The notes under the pieces are model-generated. The model saw nothing but the letters and a program-made list of their open reading frames with translations. It was not told the DNA's origin and did no database searches. This document shows positions 32,867 to 41,514 of a DNA stretch of 64,000 bases, in pieces. The translations under genes and the position numbers were made by a program. Positions within the stretch are counted from its first letter, which is position 1, and each line of letters begins with the position of its first letter. The stretch is from Streptomyces djakartensis. GTDB lineage: Bacteria > Actinomycetota > Actinomycetes > Streptomycetales > Streptomycetaceae. The stretch spans positions 62,001 through 126,000 of the forward strand of contig NZ_BMWE01000007.1 of assembly GCF_014651075.1 (NCBI RefSeq). Reading direction: 5' to 3'.

Positions 32867-34039
32867 CTACGGCCTGCCGAACGCCGCGACCATGATGTCC
32901 TGCGCCACCTTGTTCATGTCCTGGCCCTTGGCGTCCGTGGAGTTGACGCTGTAGACGAGGGTGCGCGACCCGTTGAGCGTGGAGGCGATGGCCGCGTTGT
33001 AGCCCCAGCGCCCGCCCGTCTTGCCCCACACCTCGCGGCCGCCCAGCTCCTTCATCGACAGGCCGACCGAGTACGCGGCCGGCTTCCCGCTCCTGAAGTC
33101 GGTCACCTCCGGCAGCGTGAACATCTCCTTCAACAACGGCCCGCGCACCACCCGCCCCGCGAACAGCTCCTGCGTGAACCGCTCCAGGTCCGCCGTCGTG
33201 GACACGAGGTCACCGGCCGCCCAGGCGTCCGTCGCCCCCCACACGGACACGTCCCGGAGCCCGGTCGTCCCGTCGTCCAGCCGCATCCTCTGGTAGCCGT
33301 GGTTGTGCGGCCCGGCGATGCGCGGGTTCGCCCCCGGGAAGTACGTGTCGCGCAGTCCCAGCGGCTCGAGCACGCGCCGGGCGACCTGCTCCTCGTACGA
33401 GTCACCGGTGACGCGCTCGATCAGCAGACCGGCGATCGTGTAACCGATGTTGAGGTAGTGCTGCCGCTCACCCGGCGCGAACTCGGGCTCCTTCGAGGTC
33501 GCCGAGCGGACCATGTCCTCGGGGTCGTGGACCCGGAAGCGGTTCGCGTACCACTCCTCGACGGTGGTGCCGGGGAAGTCCGGGGCCGGGATGCCGTGCG
33601 TGTGGTCGAGGAGCTGCCGGACGGTGACACCTCCGTACGACGCCGGGATCAGCTCCGGCAGGTAGGAACGGGCGCTGCGGTCCAGGTCCAATTCGCCCTC
33701 GGCGGCCAGTTGCAGGGCGACGGCGGCCGTGAAGACCTTGGTGACGGAACCGGCGCGGAAACGGGCGTCCGGGTCGGCCGGCCGATGGCTCCGCAGATCG
33801 TGTACGCCGGAGCTGCCCCGCCAGACGCCCTCGCGGCCCCCGACGCGCACCAGCGCCGCGGTCGCGACGGCGCCGGGCAGGCCGGCGATGGCGGCGGCCA
33901 GACCGGAATCCTGGTGCCGGGCGGACACCTGGGCGGCGGCGGGCACCGTCGGGGCGGACGCGGCGGCCGGGTGGGCGGACGGCCCTGCCACGAGCCCCAC
34001 GAGGAGCGCGGCGGCCAGCAGGGAAGCGGTACGGGACAT
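32867..34039 (-). CDS. Exported D-Ala-D-Ala carboxypeptidase/class C beta-lactamase-type serine hydrolase
   Basis: 390 residues. A signal peptide (MSRTASLLAAALLVGLVAGP...) leads into a serine beta-lactamase fold with SVTK (catalytic Ser and Lys, about residue 100), YLN as the YxN motif, and GKTGGRWG as the third motif. These indicate a penicillin-binding carboxypeptidase/esterase of MEROPS family S12. The ATG has GGAG six bases upstream; an in-frame TTG two codons earlier is possible. A broken homolog lies near the left end of the window. Confidence 0.88.
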   Translation of the reverse strand: MSRTASLLAAALLVGLVAGPSAHPAAASAPTVPAAAQVSARHQDSGLAAAIAGLPGAVATAALVRVGGREGVWRGSSGVHDLRSHRPADPDARFRAGSVTKVFTAAVALQLAAEGELDLDRSARSYLPELIPASYGGVTVRQLLDHTHGIPAPDFPGTTVEEWYANRFRVHDPEDMVRSATSKEPEFAPGERQHYLNIGYTIAGLLIERVTGDSYEEQVARRVLEPLGLRDTYFPGANPRIAGPHNHGYQRMRLDDGTTGLRDVSVWGATDAWAAGDLVSTTADLERFTQELFAGRVVRGPLLKEMFTLPEVTDFRSGKPAAYSVGLSMKELGGREVWGKTGGRWGYNAAIASTLNGSRTLVYSVNSTDAKGQDMNKVAQDIMVAAFGRP

Positions 34040-34134
34040 GGTCAACTCCGTTGAGGTGAGCCGAGGTCAGCGACGGATCCATCCTCTTCAGCGGCAGCGG
34101 AAGACGGATCGCCCGCGCGGGCGGTCCCGCGGAG

Positions 34135-34848
34135 TCAGTTCCTCGCCGACGAGGGGGATGAGCCGGCCCGGGGCGCTCCCCCGGGCGAGGGATCCCCGGC
34201 CGCGACGAGCCCCGTCTCGTACGCGAAGATCACGGCCTGGATCCGGTCCCGCAGCCCCAACTTGGCCAGCACGTTGCCGACGTGCGTCTTGACGGTGTGG
34301 TCGCTGACCACCAGTTCCGCCGCGATCTCGGCGTTCGACAGGCCACGGGCGAGCAGCAGCAGCGTCTCGCGCTCCCGGCCGGTCAGCACGTCGAGCCGGG
34401 GATCGGGCCGCCGGGGCCGGGCGGCGGAGGGCCGCGTGTACTGCTCCACCAGACGCCGGGCCACCGACGGAGCGAGCAGCGAGTCGCCCCGGGCGACCAC
34501 CCGTACCGCATGCACGAGATCGTCCCGGCGGACGTCCTTGAGCAGGAAACCGCTCGCGCCCGCGTGCAGCGCGTCGTAGACGTACTCGTCGGAGTCGAAC
34601 GTCGTCAGCATCACGCAGCGGCAGCCGCTGGTGCGACTGATCTCCCGGCAGGCCTCGATCCCGTCCACGCGCGGCATCCGGACGTCGAGCAGCGCCACGT
34701 CGGCCGCGTGCCGCCGCACCGCCGTCACGGCCTCGGCCCCGTCGCCCGCCTCCGCGACGACCTCGATGTCCGCCTGGACGTCCAGGATCAGCGCGAAGCC
34801 GCTGCGCACCAGCTCCTGGTCGTCGGCCACGACCACCCGGATCGTCAC
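34135..34848 (-). CDS. NarL-family response regulator 3
   Basis: 237 residues. The receiver has VVADDQE, phospho-acceptor D55 in VALLDVRMPR, the Thr in VMLTTFDSDEYV and K in LLKDVRRDDL. The LuxR HTH is LTGRERETLLLLARGLSNAEIAAELVVSDHTVKTHV. The C-terminus has an extra Gly/Ser/Pro tail of about 20 residues. The gene overlaps the kinase stop by ATGA. Confidence 0.93.
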   Translation of the reverse strand: MTIRVVVADDQELVRSGFALILDVQADIEVVAEAGDGAEAVTAVRRHAADVALLDVRMPRVDGIEACREISRTSGCRCVMLTTFDSDEYVYDALHAGASGFLLKDVRRDDLVHAVRVVARGDSLLAPSVARRLVEQYTRPSAARPRRPDPRLDVLTGRERETLLLLARGLSNAEIAAELVVSDHTVKTHVGNVLAKLGLRDRIQAVIFAYETGLVAAGDPSPGGAPRAGSSPSSARN

Positions 34849-36005
34849 CGCGCCATCTCCTCGGCGGCCGGTAGGGGCAGACGCACCGACACCTCGAACC
34901 CCCGCCCGTCAGCTCCCCGCCCGATCACCGCGCTCCCTCCGTGCGCCACCGCCCGCTCCCGGATCCCGACGAGCCCGTGCCCGCCCCCGCCGGAACCGGA
35001 TCGCGGCCCCCGCCCGTCATCCGTCACCCGCACACACAAGTCGCCATCCCCGTAGATCAGTCGCACGGTCACGCTACGGGCGTCCGCGTGCCTGACGGTA
35101 TTGGTCAGGGCCTCCTGGACGACCCGGAAGACGGTCGCCGCGACCGCCCCCGGCAACGGCCGGACGACCCCGGCCGTCCCGTACGCCACATCGAGCCCAC
35201 TGCCCCGCACCCGTTCGAGCAGCTCGGGCAACTCCGCCAGCCCCGGCTGCGGCCCGCGCGGGGCGGCACCACCGCCCTCGTCCTCGTTCTCGCCCTCGCG
35301 CAGCACCCCCAGCATCCGCCGCAACTGTGTCATGGCGTCCCGCCCGGCGGCGGAGATGGCGTCGAAGGCCGCCTCGGCCCGCTCCGGCGCGGCCCGCACC
35401 GCCACCGGCCCCGCCTCGGCCTGCACGACCATCAGGCTCACCGCGTGGGAGAGGATGTCGTGCATCTCCCGGGCGATCCGGGCCCGTTCACGCGCGGCGG
35501 CCCGCTCGGCCTCGACGCGGTTGGCCCGCTGCCGGGCGTCGGTGAGCCGTCCGAAGACATAGGCGGCCGCGAACACGAAGAGTGAAAAGGTCAGTTCACG
35601 GGCGGACCGGGTGTTGAGCCAGACCCCCACCGGCACGGCGACCAGCAGCACGCCGCCGGTGACGAGCCGCTTGCGAGCCGACGACAGCGCGGCGATCGTG
35701 TAGACGACCACCAGCCCGGTGTACGGCAACGGCTGCCCGGGCCCGTCCAGGGTGAACCGGTACAGGGCGTTGGTGGCCAGCACCGCGAACAGCATGGCGA
35801 CGGGGGCGCGCCGCCGCCAGACCAGGGGCAGCACGGTGAGCGTGCTCAGCCCGTACGCACCCCAGGTCGCGGGCGGTGCCCCGGCCGCTCTCGGCACGAC
35901 GAACGGCATGGTCATCGCGCCTTGGACCAGGAGCGCGATGCCGATGTCGACCACCAGTGGATTGGCCGCCCCGAGCGCCCGCGCGCGCTCCCACCACTCC
36001 CGCAT
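34845..36005 (-). CDS. NarL-type sensor histidine kinase 3
   Basis: 386 residues. Membrane helices fill about 10-150 (VVDIGIALLVQGAMTMPF..., LSTLTVLPLVWRRRAPVAMLFAV). HisKA_3 has RIAREMHDILSHAVSLMV, and HATPase_c has VVQEALTNTVRHADA, VTDDGRG and GHGLVGIRERAVAHGG. The signal is unknown. The ATG chosen here lacks a well-spaced RBS; a GTG seven codons upstream is an alternative. Confidence 0.9.
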   Translation of the reverse strand: MREWWERARALGAANPLVVDIGIALLVQGAMTMPFVVPRAAGAPPATWGAYGLSTLTVLPLVWRRRAPVAMLFAVLATNALYRFTLDGPGQPLPYTGLVVVYTIAALSSARKRLVTGGVLLVAVPVGVWLNTRSARELTFSLFVFAAAYVFGRLTDARQRANRVEAERAAARERARIAREMHDILSHAVSLMVVQAEAGPVAVRAAPERAEAAFDAISAAGRDAMTQLRRMLGVLREGENEDEGGGAAPRGPQPGLAELPELLERVRGSGLDVAYGTAGVVRPLPGAVAATVFRVVQEALTNTVRHADARSVTVRLIYGDGDLCVRVTDDGRGPRSGSGGGGHGLVGIRERAVAHGGSAVIGRGADGRGFEVSVRLPLPAAEEMAR

Positions 36006-36202
36006 CTCCCCGCGTATGCCCCCCACGCCGCGACACGGTAGCGCGTGGATGGGACCAATGATGCGCGCCGCACTGCTCGACACTTCCGGCCTGGTCCGGC
36101 TCCTGGCAGTCGGCCTGGTACGACGCGATCGACGCGGGGGTCATCGCGTCTGGGAGAAGCCCGGCAAGCACCGCCGGTCACCGTCGAGGTCTTCTGACGG
36201 CG

Positions 36203-36820
36203 TCAGGTCCGGCGTAGCCCCGCGATGAGGAGGCCGACCAGCCGGCGCGGGTCGTAGCGGGCGTCGGTGTCCGCCCCGATGCACAGGTTGCCGACGCCGC
36301 GCATCAGCTCGTAGGCGTCGATGTCCGGGCGGATCTCGCCGGCCGCGGCAGCGGCTTCCAGCAGTTGCGCGCAGACGGGGACGAGCCGATCGATGAAGTA
36401 GGCGTGCAGCGTGTCGAAGCCGGTGTCGTCGGAGTGCAGTGCGGCGGCGAGGCCGTGCTTGGTCGCGAGGAAGTCGACGAACTGGTCGATCCAGCGGCCG
36501 AGCGCGGTGTGCGGGGACGCGCTGTCCGCCAGCAGGGCCGGGCCGGCCTCGGCGCAGGCGTCGACCTGGTGCCGGTAGACGGCGACGATGAGGTCCGCCC
36601 GGGTCGGGAAGTGGCGGTAGATCGTGCCCACCCCGACTCCGGCCCTGGCCGCGATGTCCCGCACCGGTGCGTCGACGCCGGAGACGACGAAGGCCGCGGC
36701 GGCCGCGTCGAGCAGGGCCGCCTTGTTGCGCCGGGCGTCCTTCCGCCGGGAGGGGGCCGGGGGGCCGTCCGGGGCCGGGCGTCCGGCGTCCTCGTCGTTG
36801 TCGTTGCCGCTGTCGTTCAT
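36203..36820 (-). CDS. TetR-family repressor of the aldo/keto reductase
   Basis: 205 residues. An acidic, Pro-rich N-terminus is followed by the TetR HTH: ARRNKAALLDAAAAAFVVSGVDAPVRDIAARAGVGVGTIYRHFPTRADLIVAVYRHQ. The ligand-binding C-terminal domain is helical (LGRWIDQFVDFLATKHGLAAALHSD...). GGAG lies five bases before the ATG. It is divergent from an aldo/keto reductase and the gap holds two similar palindromes, so it very likely represses both genes. Confidence 0.9.
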   Translation of the reverse strand: MNDSGNDNDEDAGRPAPDGPPAPSRRKDARRNKAALLDAAAAAFVVSGVDAPVRDIAARAGVGVGTIYRHFPTRADLIVAVYRHQVDACAEAGPALLADSASPHTALGRWIDQFVDFLATKHGLAAALHSDDTGFDTLHAYFIDRLVPVCAQLLEAAAAAGEIRPDIDAYELMRGVGNLCIGADTDARYDPRRLVGLLIAGLRRT

Positions 36821-36864
36821 CGCGCTGCTCCGTCCGCGTGCGTGCTCCATCATGCCTTGCGAAA

Positions 36865-36881
36865 ACGGAACCGTGTTCCGT
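36865..36881. promoter_or_regulatory. TetR operator, copy 1
   Basis: ACGGAACCGTGTTCCGT: 7-bp arms around a 3-base centre. It shares the GGAAC...GTTCC core with a second site 27 bp away, about 2.5 helical turns. Confidence 0.75.
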
Positions 36882-36892
36882 ATCGTTCTTTC

Positions 36893-36907
36893 CGGAACGG
36901 GGTTCCG
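36893..36907. promoter_or_regulatory. TetR operator, copy 2
   Basis: CGGAACGGGGTTCCG: 6-bp arms around a 3-base centre, the same core as copy 1. It lies about 35 bases before the aldo/keto reductase ATG, where binding would block its promoter. Confidence 0.75.
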
Positions 36908-36940
36908 TTTCATCATGATGCCAGAGCAGGAGACACAGTC

Positions 36941-37960
36941 ATGCAGTACCGCACGTTGGGCCGCACCGGTGTGCAGGTCAGCTCCCTCGCGCTCGGCGCG
37001 ATGAACTTCGGCGCGATCGGGCGCACCACCCAGGACGAGGCCACCGCCATCGTCGACGCCGCTCTCGGCGCCGGGATCAACCTCATCGACACCGCCGACA
37101 TGTACGGCGGCGGTGAGTCGGAGGAGATGGTCGGCAAGGCCATCGCCGGCCGCCGCGACGACATCGTGCTGGCCACGAAGGCGGGCATGCCGATGAGCGA
37201 CGAGCGCAACCATCGCGGCGGTTCACGCCGCTGGCTGGTCACAGCGCTCGACAACAGCCTGCGCCGGCTCGGTGTCGATCACATCGACCTCTACCAGATC
37301 CACCGCTGGGACCCGGACACCGGCGACGAGGAGACGCTGTCGGCGCTGACCGATCTGCAACGCGCGGGAAAGATCCGCTACTTCGGCTCCTCGACCTTCC
37401 CCGCGTACCGCATCGTGCAGGCCCAGTGGGCCGCCCGCGAGCACCGGTTGGGCCGCTACGTCACCGAACAGCCCAGCTACTCCATTCTCCAGCGCGGCAT
37501 CGAGAGCCATGTCCTGCCCGTCACCGAGGAGTACGGGATGGGCGTACTGGTGTGGAGCCCGCTGGCCTCGGGCTGGCTGTCGGGCGCTGTCCGCGAGGGC
37601 CAGGACGTGACGACCCACCGCTCGGCGTTCATGCCGGAGCGCTTCGACACCGGCATCCCGGCCAACCGGGCCCGGCTCGACGCCGTCGAGCGGCTCGCCA
37701 AAATCGCCGACCAGGCCGGTCTGACCCTGATTCAGCTGGCCCTCGGTTTCGTCACCGCGCACCCGGCCGTGACCAGCGCGCTCGTCGGACCCCGCACACT
37801 CGACCACCTGCGGGCCCAGCTCGCCGCCGCCGACACCGTGCTCCCCGCCGACGTGCTCGACGCGATCGACACCGTCGTCGCCCCCGGTACCGACCTCGCC
37901 CCGCACGAGAAGCACGACACCCCGCCCGCCCTGCTCGACCCGGCCCTGCGCCGCCGCTGA
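36941..37960 (+). CDS. Aldo/keto reductase
   Basis: 339 residues, TIM-barrel: the N-terminal MQYRTLGRTGVQVSSLALGAMNFG, catalytic Asp and Tyr in LIDTADMYGGGESEE, the Lys in VLATKAG, and the His in YQIHRWDP. NADPH-dependent reduction of an aldehyde or ketone is expected; the true substrate is unknown. An AGGAG-type RBS (CAGGAGACACAGTC) precedes the ATG. The divergent TetR probably induces it in response to a reactive or toxic compound. Confidence 0.92.
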   Translation: MQYRTLGRTGVQVSSLALGAMNFGAIGRTTQDEATAIVDAALGAGINLIDTADMYGGGESEEMVGKAIAGRRDDIVLATKAGMPMSDERNHRGGSRRWLVTALDNSLRRLGVDHIDLYQIHRWDPDTGDEETLSALTDLQRAGKIRYFGSSTFPAYRIVQAQWAAREHRLGRYVTEQPSYSILQRGIESHVLPVTEEYGMGVLVWSPLASGWLSGAVREGQDVTTHRSAFMPERFDTGIPANRARLDAVERLAKIADQAGLTLIQLALGFVTAHPAVTSALVGPRTLDHLRAQLAAADTVLPADVLDAIDTVVAPGTDLAPHEKHDTPPALLDPALRRR

Positions 37961-38009
37961 CCGGCGACGGAACCGCCCGCCCGGCGTGAGGGTGACAGCC
38001 GGGTGCTGA

Positions 38010-38132
38010 ACGGCGCGCAGCGGGGTCGCCCGGCAGGCGCTGGGCGTCATGGGCGCGTACGAACTGGCCCTCGACCACGTCGTCCCTCTGTACCCGGGAG
38101 AGGTCGCCGCCCACCGCGAGCTGCACGGTTGA
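38010..38132 (+). pseudogene. Possible decayed coding fragment
   Basis: A 40-codon frame beginning right after a stop reads GVARQALGVMGAYELALDHVVPLYPGEVAAHRELHG and ends in TGA. It looks protein-like (amphipathic helices) and has no start of its own, so it may be the 3' remnant of a deleted gene. No family is recognised and it could be chance. Confidence 0.3.
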
Positions 38133-38169
38133 CGAGACCGGCCGAGGAGCGCGGGCTAGGATCCCTGCC

Positions 38170-39117
38170 ATGGCCCTGACCATGAACGACGTGGACCGGT
38201 TCGAAGCCTCCAGGCCGCGTCTGGAGGCCATCGCCTACCGGCTGCTCGGTTCGGCGAGCGAGGCCGAGGACGCCGTGCAGGAGACGTATCTGCGCTGGCA
38301 GGCCGCCGACCCCGGCCGCATCGAGGTCCCCGAGGCCTGGCTGACGAAGGTCCTCACCAACCTGTGCCTCAACCAGCTCACCTCGGCCCGCGCCCGGCGC
38401 GAGACATACGTGGGCCAGTGGCTCCCGGAGCCGCTGCTCGCCGGGGACCCGATGCTGGGCCCGGCCGACACCGCCGAGCAGCGCGAGTCCGTGTCGTACG
38501 CGGTGCTCGTCCTGCTGGAGCGGCTGTCGCCCAACGAGCGGGCGGTGTACGTGCTGCGGGAGGCCTTCGACTACCCGCACCGGGAGATCGCCGAGATCCT
38601 GGACATCTCCGAGGCGTCCAGCCAGCAGATCTTCCACCGGGCCAGGAAGCACGTCGCGGACGGCAGGGTCCGCACCGAGATCGACGAGGCCGCCGCCCGG
38701 CGGATCATCGACGAGTTCCTCACGGCCGCCACCAGCGGCCGGACCGAGCCGCTCGTGAAGCTGCTCACCCAGGACGCCATCGCGATCGGCGACGGCGGCG
38801 GGAAGGTCCCGGCCCGCGCCAAGGCCTTCGAGGGGGCTCTCGCGGTCGCGAAGTTCATGCGGGGCCTGTTCAAGCCCAGCAAGGCCAAGCGCGCCCTGCT
38901 CGGCGGTTCGCCCGAGGTCTACGCCACCACCGCCAACGGTGGTCCCGCCGTCGTCGTGGTCGTCGACGGGCGGGTCGTCGGCGTCATGTGCCTGGAGGTC
39001 ACCCCCGAGGGCATCGCCGCGTTCCGCAGCCAGGTCAACCCCGACAAGCTCGAACGCGTGACCAGGCGGTGGACCGCTGCGGATCACGGAGAACCCCTGC
39101 TCAGCGACGCCTTCTGA
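38170..39117 (+). CDS. ECF41-type sigma factor with SnoaL-like C-terminal domain
   Basis: 315 residues. Region 2 (about 10-75: FEASRPRLEAIAYRLLGSASEAEDAVQETYLRW) and region 4 (about 115-170: LSPNERAVYVLREAFDYPHREIAEILDISEASSQQIFHRARKHV) are followed by a roughly 120-residue SnoaL-like domain (RIIDEFLTAATSGRTEPLVKLL...GGPAVVVVVDGRVVGVM). The extra domain replaces an anti-sigma factor in ECF41 and modulates activity. Such sigma factors are typically next to an oxidoreductase they control, and one follows here after about 95 bases. Confidence 0.92.
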   Translation: MALTMNDVDRFEASRPRLEAIAYRLLGSASEAEDAVQETYLRWQAADPGRIEVPEAWLTKVLTNLCLNQLTSARARRETYVGQWLPEPLLAGDPMLGPADTAEQRESVSYAVLVLLERLSPNERAVYVLREAFDYPHREIAEILDISEASSQQIFHRARKHVADGRVRTEIDEAAARRIIDEFLTAATSGRTEPLVKLLTQDAIAIGDGGGKVPARAKAFEGALAVAKFMRGLFKPSKAKRALLGGSPEVYATTANGGPAVVVVVDGRVVGVMCLEVTPEGIAAFRSQVNPDKLERVTRRWTAADHGEPLLSDAF

Positions 39118-39120
39118 CTT

Positions 39121-39138
39121 GTGTGACCTGTATCACAC
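39121..39138. promoter_or_regulatory. CRP-like palindrome in front of the FAD oxidoreductase
   Basis: GTGTGA-CCTGTA-TCACAC, a perfect 6-6-6 palindrome matching the classical TGTGA-N6-TCACA pattern. It begins three bases after the sigma-factor stop and about 75 bases before the oxidoreductase start; TGTCAGGA a few bases further could be an ECF41-type -35. Confidence 0.6.
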
Positions 39139-39211
39139 ACCCTTCCTGTCAGGAATCCGAGGGCTGCCCGGTTCAGGGGGCGAGACCCGCTCGAGACAGG
39201 AGAGCCAAGCC

Positions 39212-40408
39212 ATGCAGCACCGCATCATCGTCCTCGGAGCCGGATACACGGGAGCCACCGCCGCCGGACGTCTCGCCAGGCGGCTGCACCGCGAGGACGT
39301 CGCCATCACCCTCGTCAACGCGGAAACCGACTTCGTCGAGCGCGTCCGGATGCACCAGCTGGCGACCGGTCAGGAGCTCCGGCCCCGGCCCTTCGCCGGC
39401 ATGTTCGCGGGCACCGGCGTGGAGCTGAGGCCCGCCCGGGTCACCGGTGTCGACGTCGAGCGCCGGACCGTGGCCGTCACCGGCGAGCACGGCGCCGAGG
39501 AACTGGAGTACGACACCCTGGTGTACGCCCTCGGCAGCGGCTGGAACGACCAGGGCGTCCCCGGCACGGCCGAGTACGCGCACGAGATCGCGAGCCGTCC
39601 CGGAGCACTGCGGCTGCGCGAGCGCCTGGCTCGCCTGGACGCCGGGCAGCCCGTCGTCGTGGTCGGCGGCGGCCTCACCGGCCTGGAGGCGGCGACCGAG
39701 ATCGCCGAGGCCCGCCCGGATCTCGACGTGGCCCTCGCCGCCCGCGGCGGCCTCGGCGACTGGCTCTCCGGCAGGGGCCGCGCGCACCTGCGCAAGGTCG
39801 TCGACCGGCTGGGCATCACCGTGCACGAGCACGCGGAGGTCACCGGCGTCGAGGCCGACCGCGTCACCACCGCCGACGGCACCTCCATACCGGCGGCCGT
39901 CACCGTCTGGACGACGGGCTTCGCCGTCCACCCGATCGCCCGGGCCACCGCCCTGGAGGTGACCGGCAGCGGCCAGATCGTGGTCGACCGGACCATGCGC
40001 TCGGTCTCCCACCCGGACGTGTACGCCATCGGCGACGCGGCCATGGTGACGGGACCCGGCGACAAGCCGCTGCGGATGTCCTGCGCCTCGGGCCTCCCCA
40101 CCGCCTGGCAGGCCGCCGACGCCATCGCGGCGCGCCTGACCGGCGGGAAGATCCCGACCGTGCCGCTGCGCTACTTCAACCAGTGCATCTCGCTGGGCCG
40201 CAGGGACGGCCTGATCCAGTACGTCACCGCCGACGACCGCGCCGTCCGGGCGGCCCTGACCGGGCGGCTCGCCGCCGCCTACAAGGAACTGATCTGCAAG
40301 GGCGCGGCCTGGGGCGTCGCCCACCCGGTCCTGACGCCGGTGCGGCGCCGCCGCGTGGTGCGGGAGACCGCCCGGGCGGACGCGCCGGCGTCTCTCGCGC
40401 GGGTCTGA
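39212..40408 (+). CDS. FAD-dependent NADH dehydrogenase-like oxidoreductase
   Basis: 398 residues. An N-terminal FAD dinucleotide fold (MQHRIIVLGAGYTGATAAGRLAR), an NAD(P)H fold (VVVVGGGLTGLEAATEIAEA) and the C-terminal FAD motif (HPDVYAIGDAAMV) identify the type II NADH dehydrogenase/pyridine-nucleotide disulfide oxidoreductase family. It likely transfers electrons to a quinone or unknown acceptor at the membrane. AGGAGAGCC lies before the ATG. It is the expected target of the adjacent ECF41 sigma factor. Confidence 0.9.
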   Translation: MQHRIIVLGAGYTGATAAGRLARRLHREDVAITLVNAETDFVERVRMHQLATGQELRPRPFAGMFAGTGVELRPARVTGVDVERRTVAVTGEHGAEELEYDTLVYALGSGWNDQGVPGTAEYAHEIASRPGALRLRERLARLDAGQPVVVVGGGLTGLEAATEIAEARPDLDVALAARGGLGDWLSGRGRAHLRKVVDRLGITVHEHAEVTGVEADRVTTADGTSIPAAVTVWTTGFAVHPIARATALEVTGSGQIVVDRTMRSVSHPDVYAIGDAAMVTGPGDKPLRMSCASGLPTAWQAADAIAARLTGGKIPTVPLRYFNQCISLGRRDGLIQYVTADDRAVRAALTGRLAAAYKELICKGAAWGVAHPVLTPVRRRRVVRETARADAPASLARV

Positions 40409-40409
40409 C

Positions 40410-40423
40410 GCGACGGCCGTCGC
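40410..40423. terminator. Small palindrome exactly between convergent stops
   Basis: GCGACGGCCGTCGC fills the 15-base gap between the oxidoreductase and TetR stops. It is a possible bidirectional terminator, but short. Confidence 0.35.
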
Positions 40424-40999
40424 TCACCCGCTCGCCGGGATCAGCGCGTCGAGCGCCCGCTCCAGCGCGACGAGCAACTGCTCGTGCTCCTGCGGGGCGT
40501 ACAGCATGCGCAGGGCCAGGCCGTCGGAGAGTGCGATCACGGCGTCGGCGACGGCTGCCGCGTCGGTGCCGTGCCCGGCGGAGTCCAGCCAGGCGGTGAG
40601 CGCCTCACGGACGTCCCGGTCGACCTGGCGCCGGATCGCGGCGAGGCGGGGGTGGTGGGCCGCGTGGACGGCGAAGGCCAGCTGCGCGGTGGCCTCGGCG
40701 CGACGGTCCGCGTCCACCGGGAGCGTGGTCAGGATCAGCTCGCGCAGTGCCCGGCGCGGCGGCAGCGCGGTGTCGACGCCGGCCATCCGGCGCTCGACGC
40801 GCTCACCGGCCAGCTCGGCGGCGAAGGCGAGCATCTCGTCCTTGGTGCGGAAGTACTTCTGCACGGCGCCGGGGGAGCGCCCGGTGGCGGCGGCCACGGT
40901 GCGCACGCTGACCTCGTCGAGGCCGCGTTCGGAGACCAGTTGGAGCAGGGCGGCGCCGATCTGCCGGCGCTGTTCCTCCCTGTCGACGGTCCTGGGCAT
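40424..40999 (-). CDS. TetR/AcrR-family regulator
   Basis: 191 residues. HTH: QIGAALLQLVSERGLDEVSVRTVAAATGRSPGAVQKYFRTKDEMLAFAAELAGERVERRM. The C-terminal domain resembles TetR_C_6-type (LPVDADRRAEATAQLAFAVHAAHHPRLAAIR). It is divergent from a DUF1707 gene and a perfect palindrome sits just upstream, so it probably represses itself and possibly that gene. Confidence 0.9.
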   Translation of the reverse strand: MPRTVDREEQRRQIGAALLQLVSERGLDEVSVRTVAAATGRSPGAVQKYFRTKDEMLAFAAELAGERVERRMAGVDTALPPRRALRELILTTLPVDADRRAEATAQLAFAVHAAHHPRLAAIRRQVDRDVREALTAWLDSAGHGTDAAAVADAVIALSDGLALRMLYAPQEHEQLLVALERALDALIPASG

Positions 41000-41020
41000 C
41001 GGTCACGCTCCCCTTTTTTG

Positions 41021-41036
41021 GAATACGGTCGTATTC
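41021..41036. promoter_or_regulatory. TetR operator
   Basis: GAATACGGTCGTATTC, a perfect palindrome with a GT/AC-type centre. It lies about 20 bases upstream of the TetR start and 50 bases before the DUF1707 gene. Confidence 0.8.
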
Positions 41037-41086
41037 TAAAAGCAGTCGAGGCTGAACGCCTCCACGGTGCGGGAAGGGGGACAGGG

Positions 41087-41509
41087 ATGGACGGCCGAGG
41101 TGAGCACGTGCCCGCCGTGCGGGTGTCGGACCGGGAACGTGACGCGGCGCTGGAGGTGCTGGCGGCGGCGCTGGCCGAGGGGCGGCTGGACGCGGCCGAG
41201 CACGAGGACCGGGCGCGGAGCGCTCTGCGGGCCCGTACCGCCGGCGAACTGGCGGCACTGACACGGGACCTGCCCGCACCCGCGCCGGCCCGCTCGGAAC
41301 GGGACCGCAAGGATCTCGCCGAGTGGCTGGCCGAGTGGCGCTACTGGCTCGGCGGGGCGGTGATCATGTCCGGGATCTGGGGCGTGCGCTGCGCCCGGGA
41401 GGGAGAGCTGGCGTACTACTGGCCCGTCACGCCGCTGGGGGTGTGGGCGGCCGTGCTGATCGCCTTCGCCATCTGGCCCCGCGAGGACGCGGACGGCGCG
41501 AAGGACTGA
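41087..41509 (+). CDS. DUF1707 protein with two C-terminal membrane helices
   Basis: 140 residues. The N-terminal DUF1707 helix-loop (PAVRVSDRERDAALEVLAAALAEGRLDAAEHEDRARSALRARTAGELAALTRDLP) is followed by a short linker and two membrane helices. DUF1707 occurs in actinobacterial membrane proteins, its role unknown. A purine-rich GGAAGGGGGACAGGG precedes the ATG. It may be regulated by the divergent TetR. Confidence 0.85.
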   Translation: MDGRGEHVPAVRVSDRERDAALEVLAAALAEGRLDAAEHEDRARSALRARTAGELAALTRDLPAPAPARSERDRKDLAEWLAEWRYWLGGAVIMSGIWGVRCAREGELAYYWPVTPLGVWAAVLIAFAIWPREDADGAKD

Positions 41510-41514
41510 AGGCC

